From the NCBI RefSeq assembly GCF_040115645.1, contig NC_089541.1, positions 5,952,001 to 6,016,000 on the forward strand: a stretch of 64,000 nt of DNA, in the 5' to 3' direction. The position numbers were made by a program, and so were the translations under genes. This stretch comes from Euwallacea fornicatus. Its lineage: Eukaryota; Arthropoda; Insecta; Coleoptera; Curculionidae. A model generated the notes under the pieces. That model was not told where the DNA came from and did not search any database. It was given only the letters and a program-made list of their open reading frames with translations. Below are positions 24,253 to 36,289 of this stretch, in pieces; the first letter of the stretch is position 1; each line of letters begins with the position of its first letter.

Positions 24253-24310
24253 GTAAAGTGGCGGGCTACAAAGGTTACATTGAATTATTGAAAAACTCGC
24301 CCTTTTGCAG
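24253..24310 (+). other. 58-bp intron of the PRDM gene
   Basis: It runs from GTAAAG to TTTTGCAG. It splits the Gly codon of the finger 1-finger 2 linker (HTG-EKP). Such very short introns are usual in insects. Confidence 0.9.
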
Positions 24311-24480
24311 GGGAGAAACCTCATGTGTGTATGGTGTGTGGGAAGGGCTTTAGCACGTCTTCATCTCTCAACACTCACAGAAGGATTCACAGCGGGGAGA
24401 AGCCCCATCAGTGTCCGGTGTGTTTGAAGAGGTTTACTGCATCGAGCAATTTGTATTATCATCGTATGACGCATATTAAG
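24311..24480 (+). CDS. PRDM-class protein, exon: zinc fingers 2 and 3
   Basis: After the split Gly codon the exon reads EKPHVCMVCGKGF, SSSLNTHRRIHSGEKPHQC and PVCLKRFTASSNLYYHRMTH, ending with IK before the donor GTAAGA (phase 0). Both fingers have exact CxxC-x12-HxxxH spacing and are joined by a standard SGEKPH linker, so they are expected to bind DNA in tandem. The 170-bp exon is free of stops. It sits 58 bp after the previous exon and 5.8 kb before the next. Confidence 0.92.
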
Positions 24481-25166
24481 GTAAGATGTAGTAATAAAAG
24501 AAATGATGATTTTACTTAATATCAAGGAGAAAAGTGGATATTTGGATGGTAAATTACCGGTTATGAATGTAATTTTAACCTTTTTTTCAAGATCTTTTTT
24601 CATTTAACACTATGTGTTATGGTATGTTATATTTCGCTGTAGATGTCTTTAGCGGTTGTTTAGTAACGAGTCTGCATGATTTAAAAATATTACAACTCGC
24701 GGATCATAAAAAACAAGTAGCTATATCTCCCTGTGTTTACCTTTATGAGTTTTTGGCAAATCTGAGGCTTTTCAAATTCACGACAAGATTTTTGGAAAAT
24801 TGTTTTCTATAACTGACGTGTCAAATCTTACTTTCACATAAGAATTTTTTAATAAACATTTCTATAACAGTTTTTATCGTATTTCCTTAAAAAATGTACC
24901 AAAAAGAATAGCAAGTGGTCAGGAAATCTCAATCACCCAATTAAATTTTTTAACGAAAAATAAAAATCACTTTTAAGGCCTAATTCAATAAGCTACCTGC
25001 TTTCACCCACATCAAACTAATGACAAATCCGACCACTTAAGCTTTAAATTCACCCTTTTCGTCGTCACAGTGACGTCTTATTGTACAAAATGGGTTTCCC
25101 ATATGCTCCCATTTCAAGGTTCCGATATAGAAAAAAAACGGAATTATTGTAATTATGATGTAACAC

Positions 25167-25472
25167 ATGGTCTACGCCAGTTTGGGCAGCGTACAAGGTG
25201 GATTGTGGCGGGAATTTTTTTATTTAAAGAAGGACGGGTTGATGGTACCTGATAGGAACCACCTGCTGAACCGAAAAGACTTGCGTACGTATCGAATACT
25301 TTTGGCCGATTTCCGTTTGTATAATTATCATCTCGAAGAATTAAATCTTCATGGTATTAAATTTTCCAGTGACAGGCGTGTGACGCTCATCCTTGAAGAA
25401 GGTAATCCCCCAAATGAAGGGCTTAAGCCTCATAAGATGACGCGATTTTACTATAATCGTCTTCAGGCTTGA
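25167..25472 (+). CDS. Unrecognised 101-codon ORF inside the PRDM intron
   Basis: An open frame from ATG to TGA with less AT-biased, coding-like composition than the flanking intron. I do not recognise it. Charged segments such as LKKDGLMVPDRNHLLNRKDL and LNLHGIKFSSDRRVTLILEE look like a soluble protein; there is no signal peptide or membrane segment. No obvious promoter, splice sites or family motif support it as a gene. It could be an exon of a nested gene, a fragment of an unrecognised transposon, or chance. Low confidence. Confidence 0.25.
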   Translation: MVYASLGSVQGGLWREFFYLKKDGLMVPDRNHLLNRKDLRTYRILLADFRLYNYHLEELNLHGIKFSSDRRVTLILEEGNPPNEGLKPHKMTRFYYNRLQA

Positions 25473-28400
25473 GTGTTCACGTTTAGATTATGATTCACGG
25501 CCGCGACCATCTAGTTGATTCTTATATTTTACGTCACAGTGCTTTTTGTGGGAAAAAACTGAGAACTGTTAAAGTTAAGGGGAAGGGTCACACATGTGTG
25601 TAATTTCGATATTGTCTGTTATCTGCAAGAAGGAAACCACACAAAGGCGAGAATTTTTCGTTGGTCTGAGACATGAAAACCGCTCAAGTTGAACGTCAGG
25701 GAAATAACTAACGTTCAACAGTCGGAATTACCAATACAGGGGACGTCGCAAAGGAAAACTTTATGAAGGAAACTGGATGTTACTTAAAACCTAAACCGAC
25801 CTTTCAAATCTTTGAAAGAATTTCAGTTTAGAGATCTTACAATGAGGAAAATCAAATTCAATGAGCAGCGATTGAAGCACAAGTTTAATCATTTAACCAA
25901 TTTTGATTTTGAGATCGGAAAGTTCCTTTAACTTTAACTTTTCATTTCCCTCCTGTACACTGAACAATAAAACAGTCCCCCTCGAAGGTCACCGACGTTG
26001 ATGACACACGAAGAGGGCACACAAACAATAAGGAGGTCCCTCGACTCCTGAACCATGAAGTTCAAGAAGTTCACACGGGGCTCACCCGCCGTGGAACACC
26101 CAGTGCCCCATTTAATCGGTTTTCTGCATTTAAATCACTCATTACGGACCCGGACCATGAACAAGTGCCCATCACATCAGGTGTATTTATGGGAAAGTCT
26201 ATTATTGTAGGGAGATATCCAGTTAAATCCCCATTAGCTAGGTGAGATCCCGAGTTGCTACATTGAATCATTATTTGGCGCATTATCATAGAAGAGAGTA
26301 GTGTTAAGAGGGGCGCCACGCAAGAGAGTAGAGTTAAAAAGGAGATATGATTGCCGTAAAATGACGCCATAGCATGTTTGGAAAAGTGGGAGATTTGTAA
26401 CTCCAAATGGTCTTCAGAGTGTTGGAGGATTTGCGGTTTACTTATCGTAAGATGGTACCGCTGTTTTCACTGACAGGGATTTTTAGAGAATTCCTGGAAT
26501 GTTCAGAAAAATGCAATTTGACGAGATTTTATCCGTTTTTCATGGAAATTCTTGTAAATTATTGCGGCTTAAAAACCTTCTTATTAAACCGTCTTCCTGC
26601 TGACTAAACTCCATACTTATTTACCAGCACTTTATAAACACGTTAACTAATCATTAGATAATGATAAACTTAACAAGTAGTTAAAGGATAATTTCTTATC
26701 AAGAAAAAAACACAAATCGCTTGTCCATGGCGCCATGTGCGAAATTAGCCAACATTCCACTTCAATAGTGATAGTCTTGATGTAGATTGTCGGTGGTATG
26801 TTTGACAATATACTAATCGTTCTATGCATCTGAGAAGCGTACGCGGCCTATTTGTCTCGGATATCGGATGGAGGATGACGGGTGACAGGATGAATGACTT
26901 AAAATCGAGAGAAAAAAGCGGAAAAAGAACCGAAGCAACAGCATTAAACAGATTGCGCGGACGCGGATTGACACCTGATGGACGTTTTAAATGATGCAAG
27001 TTGGGTGCCGGTGGCCGTTTATGACCAACAGGGCCGGATTTTCAACAAAAGCCCCTTCAATACTGACCTGAAATTCATTGCGATATTTCATAGTAACATG
27101 ACACTCGTAAGCGCAAAAGCCGTTAACTGTAAACTATTTTCGACACACTTGCGGCATGCGATTTTTCAAATTTCCTTTTTCATGTGTATCTCGAAAACGA
27201 GAAATTCCGTAAAATGAAAAGAAGTCGTGTCTCTGGTGACATATTTATTTCGAGTCGGTGTCGAAAAATTCGTTTATTTATATCATCTATCGCCTTATTT
27301 GCAAAGCGAAGTGCTGTTGCATGCAAGAATGTTGTTTATATTGTGCCGGTAGTACCACACTTGTAATGCCATTAGTGTTTGGATCTGCTTTGAAGTGTAG
27401 AATGGCACTCCTCCTTCATATTTCTTACTATGAGTAGACAATTTGGCATTTAGTAAGGTCAATCTTAAAATCAGGAAAACGGACCACCCCTGAAAACATG
27501 TGATGCCGCGTTTTATTACTTCCCTCTGACGAAACGCGTAGAGACAAAGTAACCAAACAGAACCAACTTCTGATAGTTTCTTTTGAATTACGAGTGGTTG
27601 CTGCTGAAGTTAAGCAGAGATAATTTTGTAGAAAATCGTTATATCCCAAAATTCAGAGAATATCCAAGGCTATATTCGGGACAGTTTGGTGCAAAACTCT
27701 AATCTGGAAGAAGCCGAAGAAAACAGTTTCTTAATTTAATCACATGTTGGTTGAGCAGAAATACTGAAGGATGTGAATCCTAGATTCCCAATCTCGAAGG
27801 ATTTAATTGTTTGGAAGTACTTCTCTCATATGGAGCATCTTCATGTCCACTACTCTCTTCATCGTTACACGATGATTCAGTATGTGTATCCTCGTCGCTC
27901 CACTGAATTCAGTTCTCTCCTCATAAGTGTAATGGACTTTTAATTAAAGCACGCAATGTAACTGAACAAAAAGACCCACAATTTGTATGTGAGAAATTTG
28001 AAGTTGATCTATACCGGAGTCCTTGACACGGGTCAACAAATCCCACGGACTTTGTTAAGGTTAAACGCACTGAACCATTTGATGTTTGTTCCAACCATAG
28101 CTATTGTTTCGTTTTAGAACCTCTCAACGCAAATGAAACTTCCTTCTAGAATTCCAGCCAGTTAATCCTCAATTCGAGCTTTAATATTATAAATAAATTG
28201 AATCGTCTTATCTTCTGATGAGCGCCCCGGAGGTACACTATTAGTTTAAGATTTTTTTCCCACCACAAATTAGAAACGCCTCCTTGGTCCGAAAAAATAA
28301 TTAAAAAAGACACCCCGTAAATTAATCATATGTGTATGGGTTTTGTTTTTGGTTCGGAAATTGGATTAGTTCCACCTTGGACGGCTATTTACTTCTTTGG

Positions 28401-29589
28401 GTGAGCTATGTGCAATCCAACACTGTTGCCGCAGGTTACGAACCGGTTTAGAGTATCTTCAATTAACATAGATTTTGACTTGCTCTATAACCCAGATTAA
28501 ATTTAATGAGTACGGTTCTTCTTGGCTTCGAAATGTAAATACATAAACTTTTTGAAAATTGTTGGCGTGCTGGCAGGACTTAGTGCCTTTAAGTATTTAA
28601 ACTGCAGTGCTCTATAGTCCGGCGGTGGGTGATGCTTCAGTCGCTTATAATCAAGATTGAACCTCATTGGTGTAACTCATTTAGATGTCGAGATATAAAT
28701 TCATCAACTTATGATATACGTTATACGTAAAATTTGGTATTTCTTAAATCGCTACAAATCTGTCACGTCGGATAGGAGTAACGCTGCAATGATCTAAATT
28801 TGGTTTTAATATCCTTTTGATTTTCTCTGCTTCTGAATTTAAGCTTCGCGGGCTTCGCTTTCTTTGATTTCGTACTACAAATTTGTACGCTTAAATTATG
28901 TGTAAAACTTCAAATTTGGAAGACCCTAACAAGCTTTATTTCAAAATTCGGTAATTCCTTAGGACTAACAATGCAGCGTTCTAAATTTTGGTTTAGGTGC
29001 TTTTCGAGTTACACTGTAACCCAGATTGAACCGATTTATAACTCAGAAGGTATCTCTGGGTACGATTCCGTAACATCTGGTGTTTCTTTACAGCAGTAAG
29101 TCGCCGTAAATTTTATTGCTTTACGTAAAAATTACAACTATACGTCGCGAATATCGCATTTAATCTTACAAAATTCGAGTACACAATTTCTTCTGATATA
29201 CAGAAGAGATGTGGCATCAAGGCGGGATCGCAGGTATAAAGCATGCAAGAAACAGGTGCTTTGGGAACAAATATGAAATAATCAGCCGACACGAATCTGG
29301 AGAAGAATACTTAACGAATGGCAATTTTGGGGTCTGTTTTGTTCTGCGTCATTATTTGTTTTTTTCTGCACGGTTGTAAAAACGAATTCCCTCCGGCCAT
29401 TTCCTTGATAAATGAATGAACGATATATACAACTACTGGTATATATACAAAAATATACAGGATGATCATTAAATATACGAAAAGAATTCAGGTAATTATT
29501 CTAAGAATATTTTGTCATTAGACGATTTTTGAAAAGCTCCTTTGTTCCGAAAATACGGTGCGAAACAAATTTGTCACAATAGCAACATT

Positions 29590-29990
29590 TTCGAACGAAC
29601 GCTACCTCAATTTCTGGACGATGTACCATTGACAATAAGAAATGCTACGTGATTCGTGCATGGTGCTGCACCAACCCATTTCAATGTGGTTATTCCTGAA
29701 TTTTTAATAATAAAATACAGAGATCGCTGGAGTGGTCGAGGTGGACCTCACTATGGTCTGCTCGATCCTCGGACTTCAACCCTCTGAATTATTTCCTATG
29801 GGGACATCTAAATTCATTAGTTTATAATACTCAAGTGAAAAATGTGGAGGATTTGAAAAAATAGATAATTATTGGGTGTAACTCAATAAGAAACGACTCT
29901 GGTGCCTTTGAAAGAGTTCAGCAGTCAATGAGCAAAAAATTAGACTCTTGCATCCTAGATGGAGATAGCCATTTTCAACAGTTCATGTAG
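29590..29990 (+). pseudogene. Decayed transposase C-terminus, DD41D-like family
   Basis: The plus strand shows, across frames, LPQFLDDVPLTIRNATWFVH, then THFNVVIPEFL, YRDRWSGRGGP, a degenerate SPDLxPLD box (SDFNPLNYFLWGHLNSLVY) and NVEDLKK, and ends near 29988 with SMSKKLDSCILDGDSHFQQF. This order matches the last 150 or so residues of a widespread insect Tc1/mariner-related transposase with a RWIGRGGP box and DD41D-like spacing. The second catalytic Asp (normally HDGAP) reads HGAAP, so it is lost, and the last Asp is replaced by Asn. Frameshifts are frequent. It sits in the PRDM intron about 270 bp before the finger 4-5 exon. Confidence 0.8.
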
Positions 29991-30260
29991 ATTAAGAAGA
30001 GTTACATGTAATATTTAGTAATAAAACGTTGTTGTTGTCGAAAATTTTTCTCTCCCTATATCTTCGAAACAAAGAGATTTTTCAAATATCTTCAAGGACA
30101 AAATATTCCCAAAATAGTCCAGGAAATAACTGCCTAAATTTTTGCACTATCTTTAATGGATAAACTGTGTTAATTTATTTCTATTCTTTTAGTTTAAGCA
30201 ATAAAAATCATCAGAAGCGGGAAAACTTCATCAGAATTAAACGTTTACGTTTTCTTGCAG

Positions 30261-30426
30261 GACAAACCTCACAAATGCAACCTTTGCAGCAAATCTTTCC
30301 CAACTCCAGGAGATTTAAGATCGCACATGTACGTCCATTCCGGATCGTGGCCCTTCAAGTGTCACATATGTTCCAGAGGGTTCTCGAAGCACACAAATCT
30401 GAAGAACCACTTGTTCTTGCATACAG
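30261..30426 (+). CDS. PRDM-class protein, exon: zinc fingers 4 and 5
   Basis: The exon follows TTTTCTTGCAG and continues the frame of the finger 3 exon, so THIK is joined to DKPHKC. It encodes CNLCSKSFPTPGDLRSHMYVH and CHICSRGFSKHTNLKNHLF, both with correct C2H2 spacing. The linker between them, SGSWPFKC, is non-canonical (GSWPF where TGEKPY is usual), which may alter how the two fingers track along DNA. The exon ends HT-G before GTAAGA in phase 1, so another exon completing a TGxKP linker must follow. I did not find it in the remaining 33 kb. Confidence 0.92.
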
Positions 30427-32460
30427 GTAAGACACCTTGCGTCGTTTCGGAATTTTGAAAAATTACGAGAAATTGGAGCCCTTCGGGCTATTTTGTGCGC
30501 CCGATTTAAATAATAATTTCCAAAGGGATTTTAGCATAAATTCGTTGTAGATTACCCCGAAATTTAGTATGCAAAATTAACTTCTCGAAATGGTTTTATA
30601 ATAAGTTCGTGATGGTAAAAATTCAAAATTTAATAGCGATTTACATTAAGAGTCTTGCAAGCGATACATCAGGAACCAATTTTCTTGAAATTGGTCTAAT
30701 TTTTAAAAAGCCCTTTTTCCGTGCCAATTTTTAACATAAATGATGCAAAATTCTGCACTAAAGTTACTAAATTCAGTGAGTCAAGATTCCGATCAATAAT
30801 AAATAAAAATCGATTTTATAAAAATTATTTAACGCATTAAGTTTCAGAAGAGTAAATAGATCTTTACAAAAAGTATGTTCTTTATTATGATTGAACTTGA
30901 TTAAACTCTATTCAAACAATGACTAAGCAACCATTTTGTAGGGAAATTAATGAGTGTGGTAAGTATTTACACTGAATACAATAAGTTCTTTCGGCCAAAT
31001 TAGCTATTTAATTTTAGTATCAAAAAGGATTGAATATTTTTTGTAAAATTTTGACGTAATTATCTAGACTATTTCAGTTGAAAAAATGAAAAGAAAGTTG
31101 ATAAAAAATTTATTTTACAGTGATTAGGACGTTTTGTCTTATTGCAAAAAACGCAAATTGGCCCTCGAGAGTTCAATTACCGATTAGATTCGAAACCACA
31201 ATGCCTCAAGAGGTGACTATCAGACGCAGTTCTTTAGTTTGGCAGCTTATAATTATAGGAATTGCTCATGTTAGTTCAGGTTGAAACAGGGTCGTATCAC
31301 ATGGGGATTTAACCAAAATCAGCAAATCGCACTTAGCGAAAGCCGTTAATGGGATGAAGTGAAGAATCTTGTAAAATATATGAAAAAATCTGAAAAAGCA
31401 TTCTTATTCAAATAACTTTCTGCTAATCAAAATTAGTCAAAATTTGAACAAAGTAATTTTGGACTATCAACAGATTTTGATAATTTTTCACTGTGTTTAA
31501 GGAAGGATTTTCCAGATTTAGAAAATCTCTTAAAAATATGTAAAATGCGCTGATAAATATGGATTTAATCAAAATTTTTCAGAACTGACATAAACCAATT
31601 TGGACTGGCAAAAAAATTTGATAATTTTTCATAGGACTTAGGCAGAGGTTATTTAAATATACAGAATTTTCTTCATTAGTGCCCTTTCTTTACTTAATGT
31701 GAATAATTAAATTGTAAATTATGTTTCCCTAGCTTATCTTTTAGAATTATGAAAGATGAAAAAAAATATGAACTATAAAATGATACATTTTGTATAGTAC
31801 AGTTCCTATATTTCATCACACATTGACTTTACACTTGGGGCGACTTGATGAAGAGATTGGGGGCAATTGAAGTGGAATGTATATGTATGTACATAGCACT
31901 AGGTAGTTTAATGGTTTTTTTTATGTACCAAGTTAAATTATGAGACATAAAATTAATTTAAAATTAAATTATTAAAGTTCGTCATATTTATATCCATTTA
32001 ATTAAATATTAAATAGAACGAGAGTGGACCTCGTTCCCGTAAAAATAATTAATTTATGCTTGTCAACAGTTTTTTTTTTCATAAAAAGGTGCTGATTTTT
32101 TTCACTTTCTACAAAAAATATAAGATAAACTCTTGAAGCTGACTGTAGGGAAAAGAATGGAACCGAGACCCCTTTTCAAACTTTAGTAGCAGTCTGGCTC
32201 AGAGTAACTTAACATTTGCGGACTTACGTTTGTAGGACATTTTTGCAGTAGTTTTGGATGTAGAATCAACCAAGAACGATCGCGGAATGATCGCAAGAAT
32301 TCGCAGAATACATAATTTGCAGGACACATGCGATACAATTCTACAAATAACTTAACAACTAATTCGAGCAAAAATGTACTGGTACCACACGGCACTGGTA
32401 CCAAAATAACACCCCACAGCATCGCACGTCCTGATGGGCAATTAATTCGGTCCGAGGCCG
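30427..32460. other. AT-rich DNA, probably intron of the PRDM gene
   Basis: Starts with the donor GTAAGACAC after the finger 5 exon. Nothing recognisable follows in this stretch; it is very AT-rich. Confidence 0.5.
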
Positions 32461-32660
32461 CAGGACGGTAGCAGGCTGATTGCATGGCCAACTACCGTCC
32501 GATCGTAATTACATGTTGTCCAGGCGCGGACCGTTCTTCTTTTGTTTCGGGATTTAATTTCGGGACAAAATTGCAGGGTCGGAGCACGCGGGCCGCATTT
32601 TGATTTGAAATTTTAATTTTTAATTTCGGAATTCCGGCCAGAGGCTCGGGGGCGGATTAA
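32461..32660. other. GC-richer island with a short hairpin
   Basis: GGACGGTAG (32463-32471) returns as CTACCGTCC at 32492-32500, giving a perfect 9-bp stem with a 20-base loop. The next 150 bases contain GC-rich strings (GGCGCGGACC, CACGCGGGCCGC, GGCTCGGGGGCGG) unlike the surroundings. No gene or known RNA family is recognised. Confidence 0.35.
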
Positions 32661-35600
32661 TTCGTCCTTTACGAGATTTTTTGACAGGCCAATTTCAACG
32701 AAAATTTGTTGAAAAAAATTATTTTGTTGCAGGAAAGCCAAACGGGTCGACGAAGAAAGGATAATGGACATGAAACTCCATGATGCACGTGAGATCAAGT
32801 TTGCGAGTTCGCGAAGGTTTTAAGTGGATAGTACTAATACCCGATCTCCTCCTTGTAATCCATTTTTTTGCTTACATCTAGCTGCTAAGTCCGTCCAATA
32901 ACTCCCAAGTGATAGAGGATTAAGTTTGTGATTATGTAAACGAACATTATGCAACCGGAAAATGGATCGATTATTATCAAGGTTGAATTGGCACATTTCT
33001 TAAGTTTGCCTTTTAGTCATTTTTCTGAATAGTTAAGATTAATTTATGTTATTTTTGTTATCCAAATTTTACTTATTTATATGTTTACTTAGATGGTTTA
33101 TCCTGTAACGAAGCCATTATGTATAAAATGTATATAGTTTTATATTAAAGATACTATTGTATAGAACTAATGGTTTTCTTTCCATGCGATTGATCAACAC
33201 CCGATTCCGTTAGATATACACCAAATGCCACTGAATGATAATGGTCAAAGGAAAAAAATTCATTGAGTGTATCAGGTGCTCGCAGCAGCACGCCGAAACG
33301 GCCAAAAAGGCTTTATCTGATTTTTGGGATTACAATTCAGAAAGAGACCGAAAATATATTACAAGAACCCCGTGGTTCGCCTCATGTGGCTACGGATTTT
33401 AATGGGGGCTACGTTTTTCTAAGAGAGTGATTACAATTTCGGTCATGTTGCTTCTTACTAATGAACTACCGCTTTGAGAAATAGCAAGGAAAGAGGTTTA
33501 TATGTGACTCTTTCGGTTTTAAGAATGACCTCGCTACATGTTTTTCTTAAAAATTAGGCATCATGAAAAACTATGAGCAGAGTTCTCTAGCTGTCCTTTT
33601 AATTTAGATATTGAGGGCTTACAGGAAAATATGTTCAGTAGTATAAAGTCTTTGATTTATACTGCATGCTTTTTTTTATTTCACAAAAAATTTCTCTATA
33701 TTTGCTATAAATTTTATTACTCAAGCTTGGCCTTTGATATTCTATTAATATTTTCCTACTAACTTTGCTCGATTTTCGATCTTCGAAGGCAACCAAAGAT
33801 GTCTTTGCATATTAAAGCTGCACCCACTTGGACTTAATTCATCTATAACGATTAAAAAATTAATCCTTGGAGAACGTATGCATAACATTTTATATAAAAA
33901 ATGCAATAATTTTATAAAATAATGTGGAAACTATTATCGTTAAGAGGTGATATAAAAACGCCCATGTCCAGTTGTATGAAACTTGTTTAACTGTGTTTCA
34001 GCTTAATCAGGACTGATGCATAGTGAAAACCGCACGTATATTGTATGATGTAAACCCATTTGCGAAATGCTTAGATAAGTTTGCATATGAACCAAGCAGT
34101 GGACCACGTTCTCAGGATAACAGGCCAAAGTCAAAACGACGTTGGATGGTGTCCTAAATGTGCTAAAAAACTGGAACGCATAAATTTATACTGTGTGGAC
34201 TTAAAAAGTCTTATAAAACAGTCAATTTTATCACATCAATAATTTTTATAAAAATATAGGATATTATATATATATAATAAATTATAATTTAATATATTAT
34301 CACATTTAGTTGAAAACTTTCCCAGTATTTGGTACCACTGGTGTTGTACCTAATATCACGACATCGACTCTCTCTGCTGTATAAGAAAAAAAATCCTAAA
34401 AGTATAATTCACCAAAACATATTTCCTGAAAATCTAAGCAAACATAACAGATGGCCTTAATTTGTTCTTGCCATCCATTGGAATCATTAGAATTTGCAAA
34501 GAGATCCTAGGCACAAATATTGTAATAAAATATGGAGGTTTGAGAAAAGATCTCAAGAAGAAACTTATAGTCAAGAATATTAATAAACTTTTTTGAATGC
34601 CATTCTTGAAATTTCAAAAAATTTTGAATTCCAAGAGTTATATAGAGGTAAATAGCATGAAATCTTCATTCCCAATTGCCATGGCAGTACCTATCTTTGA
34701 AAATGAATTACCATTTGTAGTGGGGAAAAAATTAAAATGCGTTAAGTCTTAGGAAATAACACATCTATAATAGTAGGACCCCAAAAGAGAATCAAAGCCA
34801 GATGAAAACATCGACCACCAACCACAAGACAAATTAATTTCAAATGAAGAAGTAAAACTACCTATAACACCATTAATGGAAAGATTAAAAAACTGCATAA
34901 ACTTCTCTATCTGAAACCATAACATTTCTAACTGTGCACCCCTATTAAAAAACCCTATTGAATCCGCTAATCGTTTACCTATTCAATAGCCTCCAACCGT
35001 TCCCCAGATAATTATCTCGAAGCGATATCAAAGCAAGAATCTCATGTTAATTCCGATTGTGAATGGTATCAAAAGATTTAGTTTTTGTCAGATGTTGTGT
35101 ATTCATGGCAATTTCTAAGCTTTTATTCGCCGGCGATTTTTCATCGTTCTGTTGGTATTGGAACCATTAAGAGTAAACCAACTAAACCATGAAATACATA
35201 AACAAGAAGCAAAATGGAAAAAAACAACATACGATTATAAGTTGCATGCCAAAGCACGTTTTACTGCTTCTGGTGTTAAGGTCTATTTCATAGAAATGAA
35301 AGGCCACGGCGTAGCCTTAAGGCCCATGGTAAAGTAAAACGTCGCATATCGCGCCTCGGGGTACCATCTCGCGTATCGATGGTACACGGAGATTAGTTTA
35401 AATATATAGTCATTTGATGAGAACGAGTATGATTTTCATTAAGAAGCCATGGCGAACTAACGTAAACTACACGTATCCATGCAGTAAATTATTCTTCATT
35501 CATACATTTTTCTTGTAGGGTAAATAACATTGCAGCCGAGTCGATGAGACGAAGCTAATTTATGGATTTATTAGTTGGTATTAAAGTAACCCACAATTTG

Positions 35601-36280
35601 TGGATATTTGCATTCATGGGCTCTAATTAATAGGAGTTCAATATTTCGAAAAATCGTCTAGGGTGAGTGACATGGCACCGCAGAATACTTCCTGTCTTGG
35701 AGAAGAAACTTAAATGGTTTAAAATTTTAAATAAGGTTCTGGTTGAAGTGGCGTTTAGTAGGCTTAAAGGCTTTAAGCCCTGTTATAATTAAATGGTAGC
35801 TGGAAGGCCGCGAATTACAGGTGCGGCCGTAAACATTCCACAGGAATGTGCTGGTGCACCAAATTGGCAGATTATAATAGGTATACTTGAAGTCCAATAC
35901 TTGAAGATCACGAGATGATTATATTTAAAGTGATGGGTAACTGATCGTTTAATATAATGAGGCTGTGAAATAATCCTATATAATACAAAATGACCTTATT
36001 TTTTATTATTAAATTTTGCCTTTATGTACGAAATCGTTGCTAGCTATCAAAAGCATGATACACCAGGAGAAGAACAAAATCGCTAGCACTTTAACGCGAA
36101 GGATTTTCTGCTGATGTTGAGTGCTTAACTCAATAATGATGAAGTTAGCGGCTGGATCAATTTTACCATATCAAGCATGAGCTCTAGTTCTACCAGGGTG
36201 GATAAATGCTGAAAAAGCGTTCTCACTCCCTCTCCATAAACACAAAAACACGAGAATAGCACCAAAAGTGCCCGAATTAA
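32661..36280. other. Non-coding AT-rich DNA
   Basis: No supportable gene. An AT-only tract with TATATATA lies at about 34258-34300. The plus-strand ORF at 35152-35337 has no recognisable domain. Confidence 0.5.
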
Positions 36281-36289
36281 CACTTAAAG

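Larger units (their letters stand above)
24481..30260 (+). other. Intron of the PRDM gene (5,780 bp)
   Basis: It begins GTAAGATG and ends GTTTTCTTGCAG, in phase 0. The intron is AT-rich and includes an unexplained ORF (25167-25472) and a dead transposase (about 29590-29990), both listed separately. The rest shows no recognisable coding exon. A GC-richer stretch around 25.98-26.35 kb has no identified content. Confidence 0.8.

Noticed and set aside
23995..24324. Minus-strand 109-codon ORF opposite the finger 1 exon
   Set aside because: Antisense shadow of a clearly coding exon; no domain of its own.
30167..30430. ORF in another frame over the finger 4-5 exon
   Set aside because: The frame with exact C2H2 spacing and correct splice phase is the real one.
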